DNA of 64,000 bases from Paenibacillus sp. FSL K6-1330 (GTDB lineage Bacteria > Bacillota > Bacilli > Paenibacillales > Paenibacillaceae), in assembly GCF_037976825.1 (NCBI RefSeq), contig NZ_CP150269.1, forward strand, positions 3,733,501-3,797,500. The letters run 5' to 3'. A program made the position numbers and the translations under genes. The notes beneath the pieces were generated by a model, which was not told the origin of the DNA, did no database searches, and saw only the letters and a list, made by a program, of their open reading frames with translations. Below are positions 17,765-25,413 of this stretch, one piece after another (positions within the stretch are counted from its first letter, which is position 1; the number at the start of each line of letters is the position of its first letter).

Positions 17765-19201
17765 TTAGTCTTTTACGATTCCATCTTCTCCGAAGGCATC
17801 AACAGCAGCGGTCTTCACAGCATCATACATCTGTTCTGGCGTGATTTCGCCGGCAATCAAGGCCTGCAGTTTAGGGATCATAACTTCGTCTTCTAGCTTG
17901 ATGGATTTAGCACCGAGATCCGTTGGAATGTCGGTACGTGCCGGTGTAGCTTGAGAGAGCAAGGTCTCTACTGCTGCCACGTTGTCTGGATTTCTGTTAA
18001 TTGTCATTTCCTTCGCAGCTTCTCTGCCGCTTTTTGTAATATGAGCAGCGAACAGATCATTGTTCGTTGTAGCGGCTACTTTACCGGAAGCCAGGAAATG
18101 AGCAGCTTTCACGACATTGGCTTTATGCTCAGGAGTCGGCTCTTTCTTACCGCGGAATGCGACATAACCGTCAACGGCAACGCTGGCCTGCTGCTTCTCG
18201 CCAAGAAAGGTCGGAACCGACAGCACGATGTACTCAACTGGAATACTTCCTTGAACGGCACTTCCGTCGTTCGCTTTAATCTTCTCATTGTTCTTGTTCG
18301 CAGAGTTCTCGAACGTAGCCAGACCTTTACCGGTAATCATCGTTTGACCGGTCAGGAACATATTCCAGCGCTTGCCAGCATCCACGGAGCTGAGCTCTTT
18401 CGGCATGGAGCCGTCGTCGATCATTTGACGGATCGCCTTCAGGACTTCAAGGAAGTTTTTGCTTGTGTAAGCATACTTCAGATCTTTATCGAAAGCGTGC
18501 GGCATGCCTGCGTTCTTGATGAGAATGTTCAGATAGTCCTTGGAGGCAACGCCAGAAGTTGCGAATACGAAGCCGTAACGGGATGTTTTATCCCCTTCCT
18601 TGACTACACCCTTCTTGATTTGCTCCCGGAATTCCTCATAGGTCCATCCCTCTTTTTGAACCTTTTTGTAATCAATGCCGGCTTCTTCAAGGAACTGCTT
18701 ATTTCCGCCGATCGCGTGAACCTCCATATATCCCGGGAAGCCGTAAAGGGCGTCCCCAAGCTTCATATATTCCAGCGGAGCCGCATCAAAATCCTCAAGC
18801 ATTTCAGGAGTAGCGGTATCCTTAATGTTCATCAGCATTTCCTGCTCAACATATTTGGAAAGACCGCCGGAGCCGATGAAGGCGATGTCAGGCGGGCTGC
18901 CTGCGTTCACCTGGGTATCCAGCTTCTGAGTCATATCCTCCCAGCTGGCGGGCTCGATTTTCAAGGTCAGATTCGGATAAAGAGCATTAAAGTCCTTTTC
19001 CATCTGAGCGAAGTTGTCTTGGAAGTTAGGAGAGATTGGCGGAAGAAGGGCTGTGATCGTATCTTTGGCCTCGGCCTTTGAGCCGCCGCCGTTTGACCCG
19101 GTGTTCGGATCAGCGGCCTTCGGCTCGCTGCCGCCGCCGCAAGCCGATAATGCAAGAGATAAAGCAAGAACAGGTGCCAACACACGCAATTTCTTTTTCA
19201 T
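17765..19201 (-). CDS. Sugar ABC transporter substrate-binding lipoprotein
   Basis: 478 residues. Signal peptide MKKKLRVLAPVLALSLALS with lipobox LSAC, then Gly-Gly-Gly-Ser and a flexible linker, then a family-1 type extracellular solute-binding domain (residues about 45-470, with the usual PDIAFIGSGGLSKYV and GKGLATF segments). It should capture the imported sugar outside the membrane. ATG 19201 follows GGGAGG; a longer frame to 19231 lacks a site. Placed right after murQ, so the ligand is probably a wall-derived amino sugar or a GlcNAc/MurNAc-containing oligosaccharide; this is inferred from context. Confidence 0.92.
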   Translation of the reverse strand: MKKKLRVLAPVLALSLALSACGGGSEPKAADPNTGSNGGGSKAEAKDTITALLPPISPNFQDNFAQMEKDFNALYPNLTLKIEPASWEDMTQKLDTQVNAGSPPDIAFIGSGGLSKYVEQEMLMNIKDTATPEMLEDFDAAPLEYMKLGDALYGFPGYMEVHAIGGNKQFLEEAGIDYKKVQKEGWTYEEFREQIKKGVVKEGDKTSRYGFVFATSGVASKDYLNILIKNAGMPHAFDKDLKYAYTSKNFLEVLKAIRQMIDDGSMPKELSSVDAGKRWNMFLTGQTMITGKGLATFENSANKNNEKIKANDGSAVQGSIPVEYIVLSVPTFLGEKQQASVAVDGYVAFRGKKEPTPEHKANVVKAAHFLASGKVAATTNNDLFAAHITKSGREAAKEMTINRNPDNVAAVETLLSQATPARTDIPTDLGAKSIKLEDEVMIPKLQALIAGEITPEQMYDAVKTAAVDAFGEDGIVKD

Positions 19202-19233
19202 AAAATCACAAACCTCCCTTAGAATATACAAAT

Positions 19234-20145
19234 TTACGATTTCTGCAGTTGTGCGAAAGCCTTCTTCAAGCTTCCTTCATTCTCGTTCAGTACCTGCTTC
19301 GCCTTCTCGGCGTCTAGGCCTGTCTTGATCATCATGATGGCCAGCTTACTGCTCATGGAAGCGCTTTCTAAATAAGCAATAGCTGTTTTGTCGTCTACCC
19401 CCGTAGCTGCCCTAATGATTCGTACCGAGCGGTCGTACAATTTGATATTGCTCGCCTTCAAATCAACCATCAGGTTGTTGTAGGTCTTGCCGAGCTTTAC
19501 CATGGTGCAGGTTGTCAGCATGTTCAGAACCAGCTTTTGTGCCGTGCCCGCCTTTAATCGGGTTGATCCCATAATGACCTCAGGCCCCACGACCGGAGCG
19601 ATACACACATCACAGACCGGCTCGACCTTAGAGTTCTTGTTGTTAACCACACCGATGGTGGCTGCTCCAATCTCTCCAGCCTTCCGTAGTCCTGCGATCA
19701 CAAACTGTGCACTGCCGCTGGCTGTGATGCCAACCACTGCATCCTTGTCCGTCACGCCGCAGCGTTCAATGAGTGCTATCCCCTCCTCTGCGTTATCTTC
19801 ATAACCTTCAACTGCCAGCCTCAGCGCCACATCGCCACCGGCGATATGACCCTGCACCAGCAACGGGTCAGTACCAAAAGTAGGAGAACATTCCGAAGCA
19901 TCAAGAACACCAAGTCGGCCGGATGTCCCAGCTCCTATGTAAAACATCCTACCACCGTTTTTGAGCACATGGTGCAAAATATCAACCGCTTTCATAATTC
20001 GCGGTATTTCAGCTTTTACGGCGTCAGGCACCTTGGCATCCTGCTCGTTCATAAGACGCAGCATTTGTTCTGTTGTTAACTCGTCGATCATCTGAGTCTC
20101 CTCATTGATCTCTTCTGTCGTCAGGCCCGCCAGATACTCATCCAT
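19234..20145 (-). CDS. murQ: N-acetylmuramic acid 6-phosphate etherase
   Basis: MurQ cleaves the D-lactyl ether of MurNAc-6-phosphate to give GlcNAc-6-phosphate and lactate, a cytoplasmic step of peptidoglycan recycling. The SIS-domain phosphosugar-binding motif GAGTSGRLGVLDASECSPTF and the second motif GITASGSAQFVIAGLRKA are both present, as is GPEVIMGSTRLKAGTAQK. 303 residues, the usual length. ATG 20145 has GGGGG 6 bases upstream; this start is also where alignable family members begin. First gene of the operon, directly behind the promoter at 20186-20214. MurQ needs MurNAc already phosphorylated, yet no MurP PTS or MurNAc kinase is seen here. Confidence 0.95.
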   Translation of the reverse strand: MDEYLAGLTTEEINEETQMIDELTTEQMLRLMNEQDAKVPDAVKAEIPRIMKAVDILHHVLKNGGRMFYIGAGTSGRLGVLDASECSPTFGTDPLLVQGHIAGGDVALRLAVEGYEDNAEEGIALIERCGVTDKDAVVGITASGSAQFVIAGLRKAGEIGAATIGVVNNKNSKVEPVCDVCIAPVVGPEVIMGSTRLKAGTAQKLVLNMLTTCTMVKLGKTYNNLMVDLKASNIKLYDRSVRIIRAATGVDDKTAIAYLESASMSSKLAIMMIKTGLDAEKAKQVLNENEGSLKKAFAQLQKS

Positions 20146-20185
20146 GGCTATCCCCCTATCCATGTTATGTAAATTTCTTAATTGC

Positions 20186-20214
20186 ATCTTAGCGAGAATT
20201 CACAATTTGGTCAA
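20186..20214 (-). promoter_or_regulatory. Sigma-A promoter of the murQ operon
   Basis: Read leftward: -35 TTGACC (20214-20209), 17-base spacer, -10 TAAGAT (20191-20186). It lies about 40 bases before the murQ start, downstream of the rpiR terminator. Confidence 0.85.
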
Positions 20215-20221
20215 TAGTTTT

Positions 20222-20253
20222 TGAAATAAAATTTTATAATAAAATATTTTTAT
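20222..20253. promoter_or_regulatory. Probable RpiR operator upstream of the murQ promoter
   Basis: TGAAATAAAATTTTA (20222-20236), directly followed by a second degenerate half-matching A/T palindrome to 20253. It abuts the -35 box. The same core, as GAAATTTTATTTCA, is found upstream of rpiR at 21340-21353. Placement just upstream of -35 is compatible with activation or repression. Confidence 0.55.
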
Positions 20254-20277
20254 GATTTTTTATTTCTTACAAAGACA

Positions 20278-20314
20278 TAAAAAAACACCGGCAGAATCAT
20301 TCCCCTCCCGGTGT
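20278..20314 (-). terminator. Rho-independent terminator of rpiR
   Basis: ACACCGG / CCGGTGT stem (20308-20314 with 20285-20291) followed leftward by a run of seven T, 9 bases past the rpiR stop. Confidence 0.85.
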
Positions 20315-20322
20315 CTCTCCTA

Positions 20323-21186
20323 TTATTTGCGGTTTTTGCTAGTAATAATGTTGTGGGTTCTTGTTAGATATTTTTTAACATTTCTGTAATCTGCACTGGC
20401 GACGCCAGCAAATAAAATGTCGATTACCGTCAGCATGGCGATGCGCGAGCCCATCGCGCCGCTCCGGATCGTCAGCTCCGGCGTCGAGATGCTGAGCACG
20501 ATATTGGCTTTCTCTGCAAGCTCGCTCTTGTTGTATTTTGTGATGGCGATGATACATGCTCCCGACTTCTTGGCGATTTCAAGTGAATCCAGAATGTCCA
20601 CCGTCTGCCCGGAATTGGAAATGAAAATAGCAACATCCTGCTTCTCGAGCAGTGTCGCGGCTGTCAGCTGGCTGTGGCCGTCCCTATAGGTATGGCACAT
20701 TTTGTTGATTCTCGTAAACTTCTGTTCCGCATCAATCCCCACAAGCCCTGAAGCGCCAATACCGAAAAATACGATCCGCTTGCACTGTCTCAGCACCTTG
20801 ACCGCACGATCAATCTGATCCTTGTTAATTACACTCAGTGTATCTTCTATCGATTTGATATTATTATGGGATATGTTCGCGATAATCGTGTTCAGATCAT
20901 CACCGGGCTGAATATCCGTATACTGGTGCCGTTGCTCCTCATCCATAGAACCGAGCGAAGCCGATATGCTGACAATGAAGCTGCGGTAGCCGCTGTATCC
21001 CATTGTCTTGCAGAAACGGAGCACGGAAGCATCACTTGTCTTGGTCAGTTGAGCGAGGCTTTTGATCGAGAGATGAGGGATTTCCTCCAAATTTTCAAGA
21101 ATGTACTCTGCGAGCATTTTCTCCACAGGTGTCAGACTGTCCTTCATATCTCTGATCTTGATCAAAATATTATCATTAATTGACAT
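20323..21186 (-). CDS. RpiR/MurR-family transcriptional regulator
   Basis: 287 residues: an N-terminal HTH of the RpiR type (about 8-80; SIKSLAQLTKTSDASVLRFCKTMGY is the recognition region) and a C-terminal SIS domain (about 125-260; FFGIGASGLVGIDAEQKF and FISNSGQTVDILDSLEIAKKSG) that binds a phosphosugar, probably MurNAc-6-P or GlcNAc-6-P given the neighbour murQ. It likely controls the murQ operon and itself through the shared TGAAATAAAATTT site. The ribosome binding site (GAGGATGAG) lies rather far from the ATG. Confidence 0.88.
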   Translation of the reverse strand: MSINDNILIKIRDMKDSLTPVEKMLAEYILENLEEIPHLSIKSLAQLTKTSDASVLRFCKTMGYSGYRSFIVSISASLGSMDEEQRHQYTDIQPGDDLNTIIANISHNNIKSIEDTLSVINKDQIDRAVKVLRQCKRIVFFGIGASGLVGIDAEQKFTRINKMCHTYRDGHSQLTAATLLEKQDVAIFISNSGQTVDILDSLEIAKKSGACIIAITKYNKSELAEKANIVLSISTPELTIRSGAMGSRIAMLTVIDILFAGVASADYRNVKKYLTRTHNIITSKNRK

Positions 21187-21339
21187 ATGTGTATCTACTC
21201 ATCCTCATCGTCTGTAATAGTAAAACAGCCTGCCAGCGGCGCCCAAGCACCGCAAAATTAATTAAAGCATAATCTCAAAGGCGGCAAAAAACAAGATGAA
21301 TCTACCGCTACCAGCAGTGCGCTGCATTGTCGTCCTCTC

Positions 21340-21353
21340 GAAATTTTATTTCA
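21340..21353. promoter_or_regulatory. Second copy of the putative RpiR operator
   Basis: GAAATTTTATTTCA, a near-perfect palindrome matching the site before murQ, about 155 bases upstream of rpiR. Just downstream (leftward) a ribosome-binding-like AGAGGACGACA-ATG opens a 21-codon frame that may be the stub of a lost gene. Confidence 0.5.
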
Positions 21354-21380
21354 TCTAAAAGTTGTGATAATGAAAATTCA

Positions 21381-21433
21381 CAAAAAGACGCTAATTAGCG
21401 ACTTTCTATGGGATCATGTTCTTGTCCTCCGAT
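21381..21433 (+). repeat. Interspersed repeat family 1, right-end fragment (copy B)
   Basis: AAAAAGACGCTAATTAGCGACTTT hairpin, then ATGGGATCATGTTCTTGTCC-TCCGATA. Only the last third of the consensus is kept. Confidence 0.7.
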
Positions 21434-21535
21434 ATGTATGTATAAGCATCTTGCTACTATTGATAATAGATGTCTTTCTGCTTCCAGATGCCATTGTCAC
21501 ACTCTATGTTGGATCTTAACTCTACGTTTATATAA

Positions 21536-21754
21536 TCTCCCCAATATCCCAATTACCACGGACAGGGGATTGGTAGTCGATTACTAAAAAACACTGAAAA
21601 ATTGAAAGGTAGCCACCTCGAAGTTGATGTCAATGAGCAAAATGAGGGGGCTCGCGCTTTTTATAAACGGTATGGACTTGTGCAAACAGGACGATCAGAA
21701 TTAGACGGAACAGGTCGGCCATTCCCCTTACTTCATCTAGAATTAAAAAATTGA
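21536..21754 (+). pseudogene. C-terminal relic of a GNAT acetyltransferase
   Basis: The frame has the acetyl-CoA loop NYHGQGIGSRLL and the end VDVNEQNEGARAFYKRYG ... GTGRPFPLLHLELKN. It closely parallels the C-terminus of the intact GNAT at 39099-39542 (VDVNKQNENATRFYLKSG ... GAGRPYPILHLKYN). The N-terminal half is missing and a stop at 21533-21535, perhaps with a frameshift, precedes the fragment. Confidence 0.65.
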
Positions 21755-21847
21755 GCCAACGGATAACGATAGAGCAATAAAGCAGCGGTAGTCTTGGACT
21801 TTTTTTCGTCCTAGTTCCTCGCTGCTTCTTTCCTTGATAATTTTGGT

Positions 21848-22054
21848 TTAATGATTGCCTGGTCCGAGCGGAAATGCAGACGTTAATCTGGCAAAGTCAT
21901 CGGCTAAGTTAATATTAAACACCAGCTGACGGTCAATGTCGGAATAGATCCGATAACGCGCCAGCCCGTATAACGCTCCCCCCAGCATGATGAGCAAGCA
22001 AAATACGACCGTACTATTCCATATCGTCATTCGTACTAGCGTGCGTTTAATCAT
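21848..22054 (-). pseudogene. N-terminal stub of a sensor histidine kinase
   Basis: About 68 residues: MIKRTLVRMTIWNSTVVF, a single membrane helix (CLLIMLGGALYGLA) and the start of an extracellular sensor region, then a stop. HAMP, dimerisation and ATPase domains are absent. AAGGAGAG lies about 11 bases before ATG 22054, immediately after the stop of the fusion gene, so the stub was once the next gene in that transcript. Confidence 0.5.
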
Positions 22055-22073
22055 ATTGGGGTTTGCTCTCCTT

Positions 22074-23927
22074 TTATTTGGCGGACTTGATGTATTCATT
22101 CACTTGCTGCTCCAATATCGGAAATGGCATATTACCGTTTCGAAGAAGAACGGAATGAAATGCTTTGATATCGAAGCGATCCCCGAGTTCCCTTTTCGCC
22201 TTTTCTCGAAGGGATTGAAATTGCTCCGATCCGATCGCATAGTATTCCTTTTGTCCTGGATAGGCAATAACACTGTCGATAAAAGCATCGTCCCCCCTTC
22301 CAGTGACACTCATCAGATACTCATTAGCCTGTTCTCTTGTCCACTTCAGCCCATGGATACCCGTATCTATCACGGTACCTATTGAAAGGTTCGCCAAACG
22401 GATTAGTACGGTGTTCCGATCAAGCAAGCCCTTCTCCGCACATAAGCTTTCCATATAGACCGCCCATCCCTCTACGTATCCAGGCGTCATCGTTATTTTG
22501 CGGATTAATGGAATGGTTGGTTGATCATATTGAATCGAAAATTGAAAGTGATGTCCTGGAATACCCTCATGCAACGCAAGCATTTTAACCATTTCTTCGG
22601 AGGTCGGGTTTTCGAGCGGAATGACAAATCTCCCGCTCCTATCACCATCTATAGATAAGGGGATATACATTCCACCTGCCGATGCGATAAGAGCCGAATA
22701 CGCCCGCACATCCACGGGATGGTTCGGGATAAGCTCGTCTTCAAACCAATCGGACAAGTAGGGCGTGGCATCCGACAGACTGCTATTTAACGCTTGCAGC
22801 AATTCATCTCCGGTTAGGAATCTGTTTATAAATGTAGTCTGTGCTTGACCCGAAGCACCGCTTCTTAGCTCCTTCACGATCTCTTCTACCTTGTGTTTAG
22901 CGATCTCGTGCATTTCCTGAGGACTGAGGTCTGTACCCGTAGTAAGTTTGAGCCTTGCAGAATAATACTCGCTGCCGTCCGGCTGACTCCAGATTCCTTG
23001 GCTAACGGATGCTTGTTTTATAAGATCGTTCTTGATCACATCGGCAAGTTTGCCGTAAGAAGCCAGTACATGATCGGTTAGGGTTTGCGCTAACGCTTTT
23101 TTTAGCTTCTCCTCTTCGGAGGGATCGAGTTTTAACTCGGTTAATTTCTCTGCATATAAACTGTACAGAATCGTTTCTTCCGGTTTCGTATTCCGCAAAA
23201 TGCTGTAACTCGTAAGCATTTCCTTAAGAAATTCAGAAGCAGGGACAATACCTTTCTCCCGTCTGTCTTGAATTCTATGTATGACATGCGCGACTTTATC
23301 CGAAAATTTCAACCCCTGGCTTTCCAGCTCTGCCTGAAGCATCAGTGAGGCGGTATGATCGAGCTGACGTTCCATTATCTCCTCAAACAGATGGACCACT
23401 GTCACATCCATCCCCAGTTTAAGCAGTCCCTTGGCCGCCTCCAATCCAAGCAAGCCCCCGCCAATAACAGCAGCCTTCTTGTACTGATCTGCTGCATGCA
23501 GCATGTTCTGGCAATCTGCGATATCTCTGAAACCTACAATTCCTTCTTTATCTGCTCCTGTAACAGGAAGCATAAACGGGTTGGAACCGGTTGCAATAAT
23601 GAGGGTGTCATATGGAACCTCCATACCATTGTCTGCCTTCACGATTTTTTGTTCCGTATCAATATGCGTTACAGTCGTTCCCGTATATAGCTCTATTCCG
23701 TTCTCTAAATACCAATCCCAGTCGTTCAGAATGATGTCTTCTACTGCTTTACTCTTCTCTAGCACATACGATAACTGAATACGATTGTAGTTGGGATAAG
23801 GCTCGCTTCCAAATACGGTGATCCTGTAGGTGCTGGGCGCCAGTTTTAATATCTGTTCCACCGTGTTGATGCCCGCCATCCCGTTGCCAATCAAGACGAG
23901 ATGCCGACGTTCTTGTACTTTCACCAT
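22074..23927 (-). CDS. In-frame chimera: NirB-like flavoprotein N-terminus fused to DUF885 peptidase-like C-terminus
   Basis: 617 residues. Residues 1 to about 208 match the FAD/NAD(P)-binding start of nitrite reductase large subunit NirB (IGNGMAGINTVEQIL; IIATGSNPFMLPVTGAD; AAVIGGGLLGLEAAKGL; MERQLDHTASLMLQAELESQG). From about 209 on the protein is the DUF885 family (HEGIPGHHFQFSIQ with an HExxH-like zinc motif; EGWAVYMESL), lacking that family's N-terminal part and secretion signal. NirB normally continues for some 550 more residues with Fe-S and siroheme domains. Junction near 23305. AGGAGG precedes ATG 23927. Probably a deletion product; whether it is expressed as a working protein is unknown. 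Confidence 0.8.
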   Translation of the reverse strand: MVKVQERRHLVLIGNGMAGINTVEQILKLAPSTYRITVFGSEPYPNYNRIQLSYVLEKSKAVEDIILNDWDWYLENGIELYTGTTVTHIDTEQKIVKADNGMEVPYDTLIIATGSNPFMLPVTGADKEGIVGFRDIADCQNMLHAADQYKKAAVIGGGLLGLEAAKGLLKLGMDVTVVHLFEEIMERQLDHTASLMLQAELESQGLKFSDKVAHVIHRIQDRREKGIVPASEFLKEMLTSYSILRNTKPEETILYSLYAEKLTELKLDPSEEEKLKKALAQTLTDHVLASYGKLADVIKNDLIKQASVSQGIWSQPDGSEYYSARLKLTTGTDLSPQEMHEIAKHKVEEIVKELRSGASGQAQTTFINRFLTGDELLQALNSSLSDATPYLSDWFEDELIPNHPVDVRAYSALIASAGGMYIPLSIDGDRSGRFVIPLENPTSEEMVKMLALHEGIPGHHFQFSIQYDQPTIPLIRKITMTPGYVEGWAVYMESLCAEKGLLDRNTVLIRLANLSIGTVIDTGIHGLKWTREQANEYLMSVTGRGDDAFIDSVIAYPGQKEYYAIGSEQFQSLREKAKRELGDRFDIKAFHSVLLRNGNMPFPILEQQVNEYIKSAK

Positions 23928-24277
23928 GCAGAAACCTCCTAAATATATATACGAATCCATGCAAAAGAGAACTTGTAACCTACTAAACATCACATGTACA
24001 ATCGAACCAGTTTTAGCAGATTTTCTCTGTTTCCATCATAAGAAAAGAGGGTTATAAAAGGAACCCCCTTACTTTAATTTTTAACTGAATGATCCATCTT
24101 ATGGTAACCTGATGTCTCTCCTCCAGCTTGGAATGGAAAAAGCAGCTTCTGTTAGTTCGAATCTGCTTTGATTGATTAATCATCTTGTTATGCCCGTTCA
24201 ATGAATTCTTTCAATTGGAATGATCTTTGGTACGATAATCCCCCTATATCCTCTTCTTATTTATTTCTGTAGTTTTC
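23928..24277. other. Intergenic stretch without a recognised gene
   Basis: A/T-rich; it must contain the promoter of the chimeric gene near its left end. I see no gene, tRNA or repeat copy in it. Confidence 0.4.
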
Positions 24278-24508
24278 TTATAATTTGACGGTAATACTAG
24301 CAACGTCCTCGCCATTGATTCCTTTCCAGTGATCCAACACTTCCTCCAGTTTCCTAGCTTTTTCATTTGCCCAACGTTCGGAGTGTGATCTTCCTACTCT
24401 TCCTTGAATGACTTCGTTCCAATCTTCGGCATCTCCTTCTAAACAACGGGCCAGTACCGTCAATGACGTTGCCGAAAACACATTGTAGAATACCTGCTCA
24501 TTTGTCAA
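24278..24508 (-). CDS. Small hypothetical protein or gene fragment
   Basis: 76 residues, TTG start, charged and helical in the second half (SERWANEKARKLEEVLDHW). No family recognised and no clear ribosome binding site. Its 5' end lies close to repeat copy C, so it may be the tail of a gene cut at the repeat. Confidence 0.3.
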   Translation of the reverse strand: MTNEQVFYNVFSATSLTVLARCLEGDAEDWNEVIQGRVGRSHSERWANEKARKLEEVLDHWKGINGEDVASITVKL

Positions 24509-24520
24509 ACATAAGAAAAC

Positions 24521-24579
24521 ACAAAAAAAGCCGCCAAATTAGCGACTTCCAATGGAACGATGTTCGTGTCCTTCGACAA
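24521..24579 (+). repeat. Interspersed repeat family 1, right-end fragment (copy C)
   Basis: AAAAAAAGCCGCCAAATTAGCGACTT hairpin, then CCAATGGAACGATGTTCGTGTCC-TTCGACA. It overlaps the 3' end of the tetR gene and provides its stop codon and terminator-like hairpin. Confidence 0.75.
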
Positions 24580-25114
24580 CTCGGTTCAGCAAATTCCAAA
24601 ATTGTTCAACCATGACGGATGGCGGATACGGCATCGAACGGATAATCCACCATTCCAATACACCCACTGATGCTGAAATTAAAAATTGTACTGTAATGTC
24701 CCTGTTCCTGTCCTGATCGAGATTGATTGAATCCAGATGTTCCATCAGACTTTTTCTGAACATGGTCTCCATTTGGTTTCGAAATACCATGCTTCCCTTG
24801 CTCTTCAGCATAATCGAGTAGAAAGAAGCATGCTGCTCCAAATATTCAAAAGTGTGAAGTAGTGCGGTTTTGGAAGGAAGATGAACCAGGTCATCTCCAG
24901 ACATACAATGTCGAAGCAACTGGTTAATCTCAGCTGCTATGCATTGCTCGCGCAGATCGTACTTGTCATCGAAATGCAGATACACCGTACCTCGATTGAC
25001 ATTCGCTTCTGCTGCAATTTGATTAATCGTTATGCTCTCGAATTCCTTTTCTGACATTAGCCTCATAAATGCATCATTAATCGCTTGCCTTGATTTTTGA
25101 ATACGCTTGGCCAT
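24539..25114 (-). CDS. TetR/AcrR-family repressor
   Basis: 191 residues. N-terminal TetR HTH (residues about 8-55; ITINQIAAEANVNRGTVYLHFDDKYDL). The C-terminal ligand domain is of the TetR_C_14-like type with a WWI segment. ATG 25114 has GGGGAGAAGG upstream. Divergent from the SDR gene at 25414; the palindromes TGTTGA-N4-TCAACA at 25165 and 25245 between them are its likely operators. The last dozen residues (VEGHEHRSIGSR and stop) are encoded by repeat copy C. Confidence 0.85.
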   Translation of the reverse strand: MAKRIQKSRQAINDAFMRLMSEKEFESITINQIAAEANVNRGTVYLHFDDKYDLREQCIAAEINQLLRHCMSGDDLVHLPSKTALLHTFEYLEQHASFYSIMLKSKGSMVFRNQMETMFRKSLMEHLDSINLDQDRNRDITVQFLISASVGVLEWWIIRSMPYPPSVMVEQFWNLLNRVVEGHEHRSIGSR

Positions 25115-25164
25115 AATCCTTCTCCCCTTTATCCCATCCAAAAAATGGTCACTTTGATGTCCTG

Positions 25165-25180
25165 TGTTGAAAAATCAACA
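25165..25180. promoter_or_regulatory. TetR operator 1
   Basis: TGTTGA-AAAA-TCAACA, 50 bases upstream of the tetR start; identical arms to operator 2. Confidence 0.6.
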
Positions 25181-25244
25181 ACTGAGCTTGTTTTAACCAT
25201 TGAACCCCATTTATCGCCCTGATACATTCACTATATAAAACTCA

Positions 25245-25260
25245 TGTTGATAGATCAACA
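25245..25260. promoter_or_regulatory. TetR operator 2
   Basis: TGTTGA-TAGA-TCAACA, exactly 80 bases from operator 1 (whole helical turns), on the side of the divergent SDR transcript. Confidence 0.6.
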
Positions 25261-25288
25261 TGTGATCAATTCAAGAGGAGGCTTATCC

Positions 25289-25342
25289 ATGAAAGTTATT
25301 AATTCGACAATTTTGAAACTCCCGAAAAACTATAGGACCTAA
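25289..25342 (+). other. 17-codon reading frame behind a strong ribosome binding site
   Basis: AGAGGAGG precedes an ATG that encodes MKVINSTILKLPKNYRT and stops. It is either a small leader peptide or the stub of a gene deleted between the TetR operators and the SDR gene. Confidence 0.3.
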
Positions 25343-25413
25343 AATGTTTATGTATTTTATTTATTACAAAATAATCGATAATTTAATTTAAATTAATTCA
25401 GGAGGTTTACAAC

